Assembly (NCBI GenBank): GCA_020072815.1
Contig: JAIQGE010000013.1
Span: 55,262 to 119,261 of the forward strand
DNA: 64,000 bases
DNA from: Terriglobia bacterium
Lineage (GTDB): Bacteria > Acidobacteriota > Terriglobia > Terriglobales > Acidobacteriaceae
Direction: 5' to 3'
Shown: positions 55,262 through 64,000 of the stretch, piece by piece
Numbering within the stretch: the stretch's first letter is position 1
Layout of the letters: every line of letters starts with the position of its first letter
Notes under the pieces: model-generated
The model's database searches: none
What the model was told of the DNA's origin: nothing
The model's input: the letters and a program-made list of their open reading frames with translations, nothing else
Made by a program: the position numbers and the translations under genes

Positions 55262-56050
55262 GTGCAATTGCTCAAACCAGGAACCGGATTCGGGCCCGGC
55301 GCTGGGATTGAGCACTCGGCGAACAACCAATGGTCGTTACACGGAACTTTACATAGCATGCAGCCCGAACAAGTTACTCCCTCAGCAATCGCGTCCGCTC
55401 CCAGGCCGCTTTATGGCCTGGACTTTCAAATTGCGGACCTTCTCTTTCCCAACGGCATGAACGGCAACCTCCTTCTTCTAAGAAGGAAAGAAATGCTTTT
55501 TCGCCAGGACACAACCGCTGACGCCGCGTTTTACCTGCAAGAAGGCCGGATCAAGCTTCGCGTGGCGTCGGCAGGCGGCCGGATCGCTACGGTGTCGCTC
55601 ATGGGGCCCGGCGAACTGCTGGGCGAAGAATGCCTGGCGTCCAAGCTTTCTCTTAGACCGGCCACTGCCGTTGCTGTTTCCGATTGCACCATCGTCAGGC
55701 TTGAGCGCCTGTTCCTGGAGCAGTTGCTCCGCAGTGAACCCGGGTTCCAGGAATTCTTTCTGGATCTGGTTCTCGCCCGCAATCGCCGCATGCAACAGGA
55801 CTTGATGGCCCACCTCAGCTATTCCGGAGAGAAGCGCCTGGCCCGCCTTCTGCTCCTGATTGCCGGGCTTGACGACTGTGCCCAAGACGAAAAAGTGATT
55901 CCGCGAATCAACCAGGACGAACTGGCGGAAGTGGTCGGCACCACGCGGGCCCGCGTGAGCTACTTCATGAACCGCTTTCGCGACAAGGGTTTCGTTGACT
56001 ACAACGGCGAACTCACAGTGCGCAGGTCCCTGCTGGAAGTAATCCTATAG
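55262..56050 (+). CDS. Crp/Fnr-family transcriptional regulator
   Basis: Up to 262 residues. A cyclic-nucleotide-binding-like beta-barrel (about 55-165; RRKEMLFRQDTTADAAFYLQEGRIKL, SLMGPGELLGEECLA) precedes a winged-helix domain (about 185-262) with INQDELAEVVGTTRARVSYFMNRFRDKGFVDY. The Arg/Ser pair that binds cAMP in Crp and the cysteine cluster of Fnr are not evident, so the ligand is unknown. The start is unclear: GTG at 55262 or ATG at 55358 (about 230 residues). Downstream of paralogue 4 on the same strand, it is a candidate regulator of the cluster. Confidence 0.85.
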   Translation: MQLLKPGTGFGPGAGIEHSANNQWSLHGTLHSMQPEQVTPSAIASAPRPLYGLDFQIADLLFPNGMNGNLLLLRRKEMLFRQDTTADAAFYLQEGRIKLRVASAGGRIATVSLMGPGELLGEECLASKLSLRPATAVAVSDCTIVRLERLFLEQLLRSEPGFQEFFLDLVLARNRRMQQDLMAHLSYSGEKRLARLLLLIAGLDDCAQDEKVIPRINQDELAEVVGTTRARVSYFMNRFRDKGFVDYNGELTVRRSLLEVIL

Positions 56051-56253
56051 TTCCTGAGGACCAGGAAGACGCCCAGTCTGCCTCGCTGGCCATCGTCGCC
56101 GGCAAAGAGATATGCTCACGCTTGCGGCGGGCGTGTGCTTGGTACCATCCACCAAGCTGGATTTATGATGAAAGACGCTGAGGGCGGCGCCAGCGCACAG
56201 CCAACACCGTAACTTCGAACTATCGCCCCGACTCCATTCCAGTGGAGGCATTG

Positions 56254-58944
56254 ATGACGAAAGAAGAGATACGCCTCAAGGATTCCCAGTCGCGCACCCG
56301 GCACTGGAAGCGATGGGGCCCGTACTTGAGCGAACGCGCTTGGGGCACGGTGCGAGAAGACTACAGCGCCGAGGGAGACGCCTGGGATTATTTTCCGCAT
56401 GACCACGCCCGCTCCCGAGCCTACCGCTGGAGTGAGGACGGCATCGCCGGTATTTGCGACCGCCACCAGCATCTGTGCTTTGCCCTGGCGTTGTGGAACG
56501 GGCGCGACCCCATCCTGAAAGAACGCCTCTTTGGCCTCACCGGCAACCAGGGCAACCACGGCGAAGACGTAAAAGAATACTACTTCTATCTGGACAGCAC
56601 ACCCACGCACTCTTACATGAAGTATCTCTATAAGTATCCGCAGGCCGAGTTTCCCTACGATCAATTGCTGGAGGAAAATCAGCGGCGAGGCAAGAACGAT
56701 CCCGAATTTGAACTCATGGACACCGGCGTGTTCCAGGACGACCGATATTTTGACGTCTTTGTTGAATACGCCAAGGCCAGTACGGATGACATCTGCATCG
56801 TGCTGCGGGTGGCGAACCGCGGGCCGGAGGCGGCAGAAATCCATCTGCTGCCAACGCTATGGTTCCGCAACACCTGGTCGTGGGACCCGGGGAGTCCCAG
56901 ACCTGATCTGGAGCTGGACAAGGCCGGCGCGATTCACGCGGCAGACGCCGAACTGGGCGACTACCGTCTGTACTTTGCCGCGGGCGGCACTCCGCTGTTT
57001 ACCGAGAATGAAAGCAACACCCAGCGTTTGTGGAACGCCGCCAACAAATCGCCCTATGTGAAAGATGCGTTTCATCACTGGGTGATTCATGGAGAAGCTT
57101 CCACCGTCAACCCGCAGATGCGCGGCACCAAGGCTGCCATCCATTACAAACTGGAGATAGCTGCCGGTCAGGAAGCAGTCGTCAAGTTGCGACTGAAGCA
57201 GCAGGACGCAGAGGCCGCGTCCGGCGACATGCTGGGCGCTGAGTTTGATCACACCTTCCAGCTGCGCCGGCAGGAAGCCGGCGAGTTTTATGGCAGCGTG
57301 GTTCCGGAAGATGCCAGCGAAGACCGCCGCAACGTGATGCGCCAGGCTTTTGCCGGACTCCTTTGGGGCAAGCAGTTCTATCACTACGTTGTGCGTGACT
57401 GGCTCAACGGAGACCCTGGCCAGCCTCCACCTGCACCGGAGCGCAAGCAAGGGCGGAACCACGCATGGGAGCATCTCTACAACGCTGACGTTATTTCCAT
57501 GCCGGACAAGTGGGAGTATCCCTGGTACGCCGCTTGGGACCTGGGGTTCCATTGCGTGTCGCTTGCGCTGGTGGACCCGGACTTTGCCAAAGAACAACTG
57601 GTGCTGATGTTGCGAGAGTGGTACATGCATCCCAACGGGCAGATTCCCGCGTACGAATGGTCTTTTGGCGAAGTAAATCCTCCGGTGCACGCCTGGGCCG
57701 CATACCAGGTGTACCTCACGGACAAAGCCAAGAACGGCGGTCACGGGGACACGCAATTTCTGGAGCGCGTCTTCCACAAGCTGCTGCTGAATTTTACCTG
57801 GTGGGTGAACCGCAAAGACGTGGAAGGCATGAACGTGTTCCAGGGCGGTTTCCTCGGGCTGGACAACATTGGTGTGTTTGATCGGCGTGCGGAGCTGCCC
57901 GCGGGGGGAAACGTCGAGCAGTCTGACGGCACCAGTTGGATGGCCATGTATTCACTCGATATGCTGGCCATCGCGCTGGAACTGGCTGCCGGCGATGCGA
58001 CGTATGAAGATGTGGCCAGCAAGTTCTGGGAGCACTTTGTTTACATTGCGCGCGCCATGAACCACATGGGTGATGACGGCCTCTCCCTGTGGAACCAGGA
58101 AGACAATTTTTTCTACGACGTCCTGCATCTGCCGGACGGGACGCGCTTGCCCCTGCGCGTGCGCTCCATGGTGGGATTGATCCCCTTGTATGCGGTCCAG
58201 ATTCTGGAACCGGCCCTGCTTGATTCCATGCCTTCATTCAAGCGCCGCCTGGACTGGTTCATTGAAAACCGCAAAGACCTCATCGGCAACATGGCTTGCA
58301 TGAAGACCCCTGGCCACCAGGAACGACGGCTTCTTTCCGTCGCGAGCAGGGAACAGCTGCGGAGCATCCTGCAGTTCATGCTGGACGAAGATGAGTTCCT
58401 CTCGCCCTGCGGCATTCGCGCCTTGTCGCGATATCACAAGGACCATCCGTACACGCTGGAGCTGGATGGCACAACGCATTCGGTGGACTATGAGCCGGCG
58501 GAATCCAGGTCCGGCCTTTTTGGAGGCAATTCCAACTGGCGCGGTCCTATCTGGTTTCCGGTGAATTATTTGCTGGTGCACGCGCTGCGCCGCTTCCACC
58601 AGTATTTCGGCGACTCCTTCAAAGTGGAGTGCCCCGCGCGTTCCGGACGGATGGCCAATCTTGACGAAGTTGCGGATGAGATCGCGCGCCGCCTGGTCAG
58701 TACGTTTGAGAGAAACGGCGAAGGCCGGCGCCCGGTATTCGGCAACAATGATAAGTTCCAGTCTGATCCTTACTGGTGCGACTACGTGCCCTTCTATGAA
58801 TACTTTCATGGTGACAGCGGGGCGGGCGTGGGAGCCAGCCACCAGACCGGCTGGACGGCCCTTGCGGCCAGCATGATTTGGGAGCTGCACTTAAAGGTCA
58901 GCCAGCAGGGCGATATCGCAATGGATTTGCGGGCAGAGACTTAG
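56254..58944 (+). CDS. GH63/MGH1-like glycoside hydrolase
   Basis: About 896 residues, no signal peptide, so cytoplasmic. The C-terminal (alpha/alpha)6-barrel has [24 protein letters not shown] with the likely acid Asp, [19 protein letters not shown], and the late [16 protein letters not shown] with a [18 protein letters not shown] segment. The family includes alpha-glucosidases and mannosylglycerate/glucosylglycerate hydrolases; the substrate here is unknown. GGAGG 7 nt upstream supports the ATG at 56254 over the GTG at 56242. It converges with the decarboxylase gene. Confidence 0.87.
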   Translation: MTKEEIRLKDSQSRTRHWKRWGPYLSERAWGTVREDYSAEGDAWDYFPHDHARSRAYRWSEDGIAGICDRHQHLCFALALWNGRDPILKERLFGLTGNQGNHGEDVKEYYFYLDSTPTHSYMKYLYKYPQAEFPYDQLLEENQRRGKNDPEFELMDTGVFQDDRYFDVFVEYAKASTDDICIVLRVANRGPEAAEIHLLPTLWFRNTWSWDPGSPRPDLELDKAGAIHAADAELGDYRLYFAAGGTPLFTENESNTQRLWNAANKSPYVKDAFHHWVIHGEASTVNPQMRGTKAAIHYKLEIAAGQEAVVKLRLKQQDAEAASGDMLGAEFDHTFQLRRQEAGEFYGSVVPEDASEDRRNVMRQAFAGLLWGKQFYHYVVRDWLNGDPGQPPPAPERKQGRNHAWEHLYNADVISMPDKWEYPWYAAWDLGFHCVSLALVDPDFAKEQLVLMLREWYMHPNGQIPAYEWSFGEVNPPVHAWAAYQVYLTDKAKNGGHGDTQFLERVFHKLLLNFTWWVNRKDVEGMNVFQGGFLGLDNIGVFDRRAELPAGGNVEQSDGTSWMAMYSLDMLAIALELAAGDATYEDVASKFWEHFVYIARAMNHMGDDGLSLWNQEDNFFYDVLHLPDGTRLPLRVRSMVGLIPLYAVQILEPALLDSMPSFKRRLDWFIENRKDLIGNMACMKTPGHQERRLLSVASREQLRSILQFMLDEDEFLSPCGIRALSRYHKDHPYTLELDGTTHSVDYEPAESRSGLFGGNSNWRGPIWFPVNYLLVHALRRFHQYFGDSFKVECPARSGRMANLDEVADEIARRLVSTFERNGEGRRPVFGNNDKFQSDPYWCDYVPFYEYFHGDSGAGVGASHQTGWTALAASMIWELHLKVSQQGDIAMDLRAET

Positions 58945-58960
58945 TCGCACTCGCAAAGGT

Positions 58961-60376
58961 TCATGCCTTGAGAGTAGGCTCCGCCGCGGCCACCATGGCT
59001 TGCGCAACGGCCCGGATCGTGCGGCGAACGTCGTCCTCTGAAGTCCGCCAGTTGCATACGCTCACGCGCATCGCGCGCTGGCCGCGCCACGTGGTCCCTC
59101 CAAAGAACGCTTCGCCGGTCTTGTTGATGGCGGCGATTACCTGGTTTGTACGGCGATCATGGTCCTTGTTCTCTGGATCAAGAAATCGAACCAGCCCTTG
59201 ATTGATCACCGCAGGTGACAAAACTTCAGCCCCCGGGAGGTTTCCGATTCCGGTGACGAGAGCTTTTGCGTGACCGCAGCAGCGGTCCACCAGAGCGGCG
59301 ACACCATTGCGTCCAAGCTCGCGCAAAGCAGCATAGGTCGCGAAACCGCGCGCGCGTCGGGAAAATTCAGGGTTCCAATCCATCTGATCCCGCGCGACAG
59401 AGTCCATTACCAGGTAGGGCGCGTCGTAAGACATGGAGGCGCGATGCGACTGGGGATGCGCCACGAAGGCGAATCCGGAGTCATAAGGCACGTTGAGCCA
59501 TTTGTGACCGTCGGTGGCCCACGAGTCGGCGGCCGCCATGCCCTCGGTCAGGCGGCGGTACTTTGGACTCGCCGCAGCCCACAGCCCAAAGGCCCCGTCC
59601 ACATGCACCCATGCGTCGTGCTGGTGCGCGATTGAAATCAGAGCAGGGAAGTCATCAAACGAACCAAGATTGATTTCGCCCGCCTGCAGAAGCAGAATCG
59701 TAGGCGAGGAGGTTTTTTCCTGCAAAGCCTGAGCCACTGCTTCCGGCTGAATGCGGCCCTGGGCGTCCGTGGCCAGGCATTCGATGTTTGCCGTGCCCAG
59801 GCCGAGCAGGCGAATGGCGCGGTCCACCGATCCGTGACGCTGGTCACTGGACAGGATTCGAATCAAGGCACTTCCGCTGAGGCCGCGTTCTTCAACGTTC
59901 CAGCCGCGTTTTTTCAGGAGATGATGACGAGCGGCGGCCAGGCAAGTGGCGTGGGCCATCTGGCATCCGGTGACGACAGCAAAGCTGGCTGACTCCGGCA
60001 ATTGAAAGAGCTGCTTGAGCCAGGCGCCGGCTGTTTCTTCAACCACGGCGGCTGCGGGAGCGGTGGCATGCAATCCGGCGTTCTGGTCCCAGGCGGAAGT
60101 CAGCCAGTCGGCGGCAACCGCGGAGGGAAGCGCGCCGCCGATCACCCATGCGAAGAACCTTCCACTGCCGGAACCCATGATTCCGCCTTGAACGTCGCGC
60201 ACCAGTTCGGCAATCACGGTTTCAGGCGCGGTTCCTTCGTCGGCCAAGGGTCTACCCAGTTGGCGACGAAGCTGGGCGTAGTCGGCGGTGGTCCCTACCG
60301 GATTTTTGTCCAGGCCCTCAAGGTAAGAAAGCGCTTGCTCGAGTGCGAAGTTAAGTGTGGACCGGGCATCAGTCAT
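58961..60376 (-). CDS. PLP-dependent group II decarboxylase / aminotransferase-fold protein
   Basis: 471 residues, of the aromatic-L-amino-acid/glutamate decarboxylase superfamily. The PLP Lys lies in SWATDGHKWLNVPYDSG, the His stacking on PLP in AHQHDAWVHVDGAFG with its Asp, and the phosphate-binding segment in AVVTGCQMAHATCLAAARH. The C-terminal RGQRAMRVSVCNWRTSEDDV is typical. Some members are aldehyde synthases or deaminases, so the exact reaction is open. Confidence 0.88.
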   Translation of the reverse strand: MTDARSTLNFALEQALSYLEGLDKNPVGTTADYAQLRRQLGRPLADEGTAPETVIAELVRDVQGGIMGSGSGRFFAWVIGGALPSAVAADWLTSAWDQNAGLHATAPAAAVVEETAGAWLKQLFQLPESASFAVVTGCQMAHATCLAAARHHLLKKRGWNVEERGLSGSALIRILSSDQRHGSVDRAIRLLGLGTANIECLATDAQGRIQPEAVAQALQEKTSSPTILLLQAGEINLGSFDDFPALISIAHQHDAWVHVDGAFGLWAAASPKYRRLTEGMAAADSWATDGHKWLNVPYDSGFAFVAHPQSHRASMSYDAPYLVMDSVARDQMDWNPEFSRRARGFATYAALRELGRNGVAALVDRCCGHAKALVTGIGNLPGAEVLSPAVINQGLVRFLDPENKDHDRRTNQVIAAINKTGEAFFGGTTWRGQRAMRVSVCNWRTSEDDVRRTIRAVAQAMVAAAEPTLKA

Positions 60377-60680
60377 AGTTTGTCAACCAAGGTTTTTCAA
60401 CCAAGCTAAAAATATAGACTTTCTGTAAGAGACTGGAAAGTCAGCGCGCCCGCCCGATCTGCCGTTGGCGAAGAACGCTTGAGCAAATGGGTCAAAGTGA
60501 AAGGGGGGATATCCGGAAGTTGCGGTCAAAGCTGCCCGGCATCGGTCGAATACTTCGCGTTGGATGGGAAAACTCGCAGCTGGCGTCAGTCGGCAAACCT
60601 TGAAGCCCGCCAGAGGTGCCCCCCCCGGCGCTTCGTCCGCCGGCAGGGCGTGTAGCCTGATTCTTGTCGCTTGCTCTCCC
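60377..60680. other. Intergenic region
   Basis: About 304 bp upstream of the decarboxylase gene and downstream of the SCO-cytochrome gene. No gene or clear terminator was seen. Confidence 0.3.
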
Positions 60681-61691
60681 TTACTGATGAGCGGAAGGAT
60701 GCTCCATCTTGGCGGCCCCGGGTTTGTCTTCAGAAACGGGAGCGGCGCCAGGCGCGGGGGCTGTCTGGGTCTTGAGGAATTTGATGATGGCTGCGGTCTG
60801 CTCGTCGTCGAGACGCAGATTCGGCATGTTGACCTGTTTGTATTGCTGAAACAGGGCGGTGGCCAAGGGATCTTTGTCCGCGATCAGCTTCTCCGGAGTC
60901 TGGATCATGCGCCACAGCCAGACCTGGTCACGGGACGTGGCCACGCCCTGCAGGTCCGGACCGACCCGGTCGCCGTGGCCGATGCTGTGGCAGGCGGCAC
61001 AGTGCTTGGCAAACAGGTAGCGGCCGTCGTGCTGATCAAAGTCCAACTGGGCCGCGTGGTCATAGCTGGGCCGGGTGCCCGTAGCGGCGGTATTCTGCCA
61101 ACTGGTCATCCAACTGCCGATCATGTTGGCCAGGAAGCGCGGATTGTCGGTGGCCCCGTTGCGCAGCCACTGGCCGGTAGCTTCGTTGCCGATTAACACG
61201 CTGGGGGTGTGGCCGTCGCGGTCATTGGGATCGGGCTCGCTGTACAGCCCCAATTTCTTGCTGATGGTGTCAATATCGTCCTTCTTGCCGGTAAGGAAAG
61301 TCCAGCCTGGGCCGACGTGGAATTTTTCCATGTAGGCTTTCAACACTTCCGGGGTGTCGCGCTTGGGATCAATGGTGATGGAGTAGAAAAAGACATCTTT
61401 GCCAACGCGGTCGCCGAGCATCTTCTGCACCTGGACCAGTCGCGCGGTCTCCAGGGGGCAGGCGTCAACACAATGGGTATAAATGAGATCGATGACGACG
61501 ATTTTGCCCTTCACCACATCGTCGTAAAAATGGACTTTTTGCCCATCCTGGGTAGTGAGTTCGACGTTCGGGAAGTAACTGCTGCCCCAGCGGGAGTTGT
61601 CGGCGACGGCAGGCCGGGCGAAGAACACGGCCGCGGTGCAGACCAACAGCGCTGAGATCGCCATGACGTTTGCCCATTTCTTACTGCGCAT
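60681..61691 (-). CDS. SCO1/SenC copper protein fused to cytochrome c
   Basis: 336 residues. A signal peptide (about 8-31, ISALLVCTAAVFFARPAVA) leads to a SCO thioredoxin-fold domain (about 40-205). This carries the copper-binding CxxxC in YTHCVDACPLE and the distal His in DRDGHTPSVLIGN. A class I cytochrome c domain (about 230-315) has the haem motif CAACH and the axial Met in NMPNLRLDDEQ. The tail is Ala/Pro/His-rich. AGGAG before the ATG at 61691 fixes the start. SCO proteins deliver copper to the CuA site of oxidases. Lying downstream of a multicopper oxidase on the same strand, it may serve copper loading or redox transfer there. Confidence 0.9.
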   Translation of the reverse strand: MRSKKWANVMAISALLVCTAAVFFARPAVADNSRWGSSYFPNVELTTQDGQKVHFYDDVVKGKIVVIDLIYTHCVDACPLETARLVQVQKMLGDRVGKDVFFYSITIDPKRDTPEVLKAYMEKFHVGPGWTFLTGKKDDIDTISKKLGLYSEPDPNDRDGHTPSVLIGNEATGQWLRNGATDNPRFLANMIGSWMTSWQNTAATGTRPSYDHAAQLDFDQHDGRYLFAKHCAACHSIGHGDRVGPDLQGVATSRDQVWLWRMIQTPEKLIADKDPLATALFQQYKQVNMPNLRLDDEQTAAIIKFLKTQTAPAPGAAPVSEDKPGAAKMEHPSAHQ

Positions 61692-61817
61692 GGTGAGAGC
61701 TCCTGTAGTACTGCTACGTAAGAACACGAATCGAGACTTCTATTGTAGTAAACCGGCGGGCCCTGTGCTAGAGCCCGCCGGTTTGGTTTTGCATGGCGAT
61801 CCAACCTGGTTCCGGTT

Positions 61818-63710
61818 TTAGAACGCGGTCGGAGCGATGTCGTCCGGCGGAACGAAGCCCACACCTTGAGGCGTCGGGATCGGCGTCGGCAGCGGCCGCA
61901 GGAACGGCGCGCCTCCGTTGTCGATTTCCCAACGAACCAGCATGGCGTTGTCCTCGTGGACCGTGTTATGGCAGTGCTCCATGAACATGCCGCCCCAATC
62001 ACGGAACTGCATGGTCAAAGTCACGCTGCCGCCGGGACGCAGACGATATACGTCTTTGCGGCCCTGTTCCCACGCGGGAACGTTGGCAGCGCTGCCGTTG
62101 CGGGCCAGGATCTGGCCTTCTTCAAAGTGGATGTGGATCGGGTGATCCCAGCCACCGCCACCGTTGACCAGGGTCCAAACCTCACGGGAACCGTAGCTCG
62201 GAGCCGCCGAGATGCGGCCGAAGCTCGCGTTGAGCATCGGGCCGTTGTCGGTGGAAACACCCCACGGGCCAGGTTGGTTACCGGAGCCAGTGAAGAAGGC
62301 CGCTGGGTCGCCTGCGGGCAGGTTTTGTTTAGCGCCGCTGCCGAACACGAAGGTGCGCTGACGCGCCACCGGAACGTTGGACAGATCGGGGTTGGGAATC
62401 AATTGTGTGGGCACCTGGCTCTGATCAGGCTGGGCCGGGTTGCGCACGATGCGGAACTCCAGGAACTTGCCCACGCAAGGATCCGGGGACTTGCCGGCGA
62501 GAGCGTCGGCCAGTGTGCGGTCCGCTTTTGGCTTTTTGCCGTTGTTGTGTTCCGCCACGTTGACCAGCCAGACTTTGTCGCCAATGTTGTAGCGAGAAAA
62601 GTCAATGACCCAGTCGTAACGTTCGGCGATGCCCTGTTCGTCGGACATCGTTTGCGGCACAACGTTCGGGAGCAGGTTTCCGTCGTTACCGATCTGGATC
62701 ATGGTCGAGCCGTCGGACAGCCCGTACTTGAAGAAGCGGGAAACGGCGGCGTTCAGGATGCGGAAGCGGTACTTGCGGCGTTCCACTTCAAAGAACGGTT
62801 TGTAGGTGAGGTTCACGGTCATCACGTCGCCGATAAATCCGTCGAACGCGAAAATGTCCATGAACAACTGGCCATTGGCATCGAAGGCCTTGTCAGCAAA
62901 CATCAGGTTGACGTCGTAATCCAGGTTGCCCCAGTCCTTCGAAGTGCCCGAAGGCAGGCGCAGGTTGACGCCGTCATTGATAGACTCGTTGCCGCGATCC
63001 AGGCCGCTGTAGATGTTGAACATGGCAGCGTTGCCCTTGTACACGTTCTGGCTGGTGAAGCTGAACATGTGATCGTGGAACCAGTGGGTGGACATGGTCT
63101 CGCGCCAGTCGCCGGGGATATTGGTCAGGCCGCCGCTGCCATCAGGAGTGGAAGCGCGGCGGTCGGTAGCGCCGGTGTTGATGGAGCGGAGACCGGCCAG
63201 CACTACAGGCCAGTGATAGTCATAGAACTGGCCGGGGAAGAAGAACGCGCCGGTAAAGCCGTCGTTCTCTGCGCCGTGGTGGCCGTTGTGCTCGTGGGTG
63301 GAAATGGTGTTGCGCCCGAAGCCGTTGTTCTGCGTCACGTCAGCCGGCAAGGTGTTGTGGTGGCGGAACAGAATCGGCTCCATGTAACGGGCCTGGACCA
63401 ACTTGGGAGGGATGGTTCCGTTGAATGTCCACACCGCGTTGGGACCCTGCGTGGGAAGACCGGGGTGGAACTTCAGCGGAATCGGCTGGGTCGGGTCAAT
63501 GCCGGAGTTCAGACTGGATGGCACACCCGGGTTGTAAACCGTGTTGGTCTGGGCCTGGGCCTGGGACATCTCAACCGAGATCTGCGGTGCGTGGTCAGTG
63601 AAACCCTGGTGCGCCCAGATTGGTCCGCCCGGACGGCCTTCGATCGGGCCGGTGAGTCCGGTTTGTCCGTTGACCAAGGCCGGATCCAGAAGCTGCTGGG
63701 TCTGGTTGGG
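61818..63710 (-). pseudogene. Multicopper oxidase, 5' end missing at a sequence junction
   Basis: About 630 residues of a three-domain multicopper oxidase. All four copper motifs are present: THEHNGHH, HWFHDHMF, HPIHIHFEE, and EHCHNTVHEDNAM (the HCHxxxHxxxxM type 1/type 3 site with axial Met). The gene lacks a signal peptide: the frame stays open to 63788, but beyond about 63710 it reads antisense to a terminase gene. The true N-terminus is therefore cut off here. The upstream end LLDPALVNGQTGLTG...AWAHQ-like sequence still looks like oxidase. Substrate unknown (phenols, metals or bilirubin are typical of the family). About 127 bp separate its stop from the SCO-cytochrome start. Confidence 0.85.
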
Positions 63711-64000
63711 GCTCCTACGTACCGGATGCTTGAGGACTCGACGAGGCGGACCTTCCAGGAAGTATTGGCCACAGAGGGGATCGCCCACACCTTCAACAAA
63801 CAGGAGAACCGTCTGCGTTTTTCTGAAAACGGATCGGAACTTATCTTCCGGACAATGGAAAACCCAGACCGCTTACGAGGGGCAAATCTTGCTTGGTTTG
63901 CGCTCGATGAACTTACCTATACAAGAGAAGAAGCCTGGACGCGCATTCTGGGGCGTCTTAGGCATCCAGAAGCCCGCCGCCTGTGTGGCTGCGCCGTGTG
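63711..64000 (+). CDS. Phage terminase large subunit fragment (partial, runs off the window)
   Basis: The plus-strand frame beginning GAPTYRMLEDSTRRTFQEVL continues through LIFRTMENPDRLRGANLAWF and ALDELTYTREEAW to the window end with no stop. The APTYRML and NPDRLRGxN...DE segments are the terminase/TerL ATPase motifs. Both ends are incomplete: the 5' side stops at the multicopper oxidase junction and the 3' side leaves the window. Base composition is more AT-rich than the adjoining oxidase gene. This is prophage or phage DNA, or a misjoined contig. Confidence 0.75.

Overview
The window is GC-rich, densely coded chromosomal DNA from a free-living Gram-negative bacterium. Several features point to the Acidobacteriota (Koribacter/Terriglobia-like): a housekeeping RpoD with a long acidic N-terminus, cytochrome c nitrite reductase, many PAS sensor kinases, large secreted FN3/DUF11 proteins, a DedA-rhodanese fusion and an AtuA-type acyl-CoA carboxylase cluster. 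This placement rests on gene content only; there is no rRNA in the window.

Layout. 0.1-4.4 kb: two-component genes (NtrC-type regulator, stand-alone receiver, soluble PAS kinase, OmpR-type regulator). 4.5-9.4 kb: secreted S41 peptidase, isochorismatase-like hydrolase, a His/Arg/Asp-rich secreted protein, a K+ channel-like protein. 9.5-10.5 kb: a DedA-rhodanese protein interrupted by one in-frame UGA exactly in the rhodanese active-site loop, a strong selenocysteine candidate. 10.6-14.4 kb: a multi-PAS membrane kinase overlapping a receiver-PilZ regulator. 14.5-16.4 kb: nrfH-nrfA for nitrite reduction to ammonium, then tRNA-Gln(CTG). 17.0-25.8 kb, minus strand: a tightly coupled acyl-CoA carboxylase operon (carboxyltransferase, biotin carboxylase, acyl-CoA dehydrogenase, acyl-CoA ligase, split AtuA, enoyl-CoA hydratase), the gene set of isovalerate/leucine or acyclic-terpene breakdown. 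25.9-28.9 kb: alpha/beta hydrolase and a bifunctional FadB/J-type beta-oxidation enzyme. 29-36.9 kb: a PASTA/PKD membrane protein with a coupled partner, a YbiT-type ABC-F protein, a PhoB-type regulator, RpoD, small proteins and an RRM protein.

37.5-55.1 kb is the most unusual part. Four paralogous secreted proteins (propeller-like N-domain, FN3 repeats, DUF11 repeats; one with a polyglycine tail, one with a duplicated N-domain) surround a PpiC-type foldase. Three of them have 400-500 nt untranslated leaders beginning with the same promoter-like motif (TTTAAT-N16-TCTAAT). Two leaders share a folded RNA with nested helices and some base-pair covariation, and one of these has a 20-bp long-range stem that would compete with that fold. 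I do not recognise this RNA; it is the best candidate here for an undescribed regulatory system.

55.3-63.7 kb: a Crp/Fnr regulator, a GH63/MGH1-like glycosidase, a PLP-dependent decarboxylase, a SCO1-cytochrome c fusion and a multicopper oxidase. The oxidase is cut at about 63.71 kb, where the sequence switches abruptly to a phage terminase large-subunit fragment on the other strand that runs off the end, indicating either a prophage/recombination boundary or an assembly chimera.
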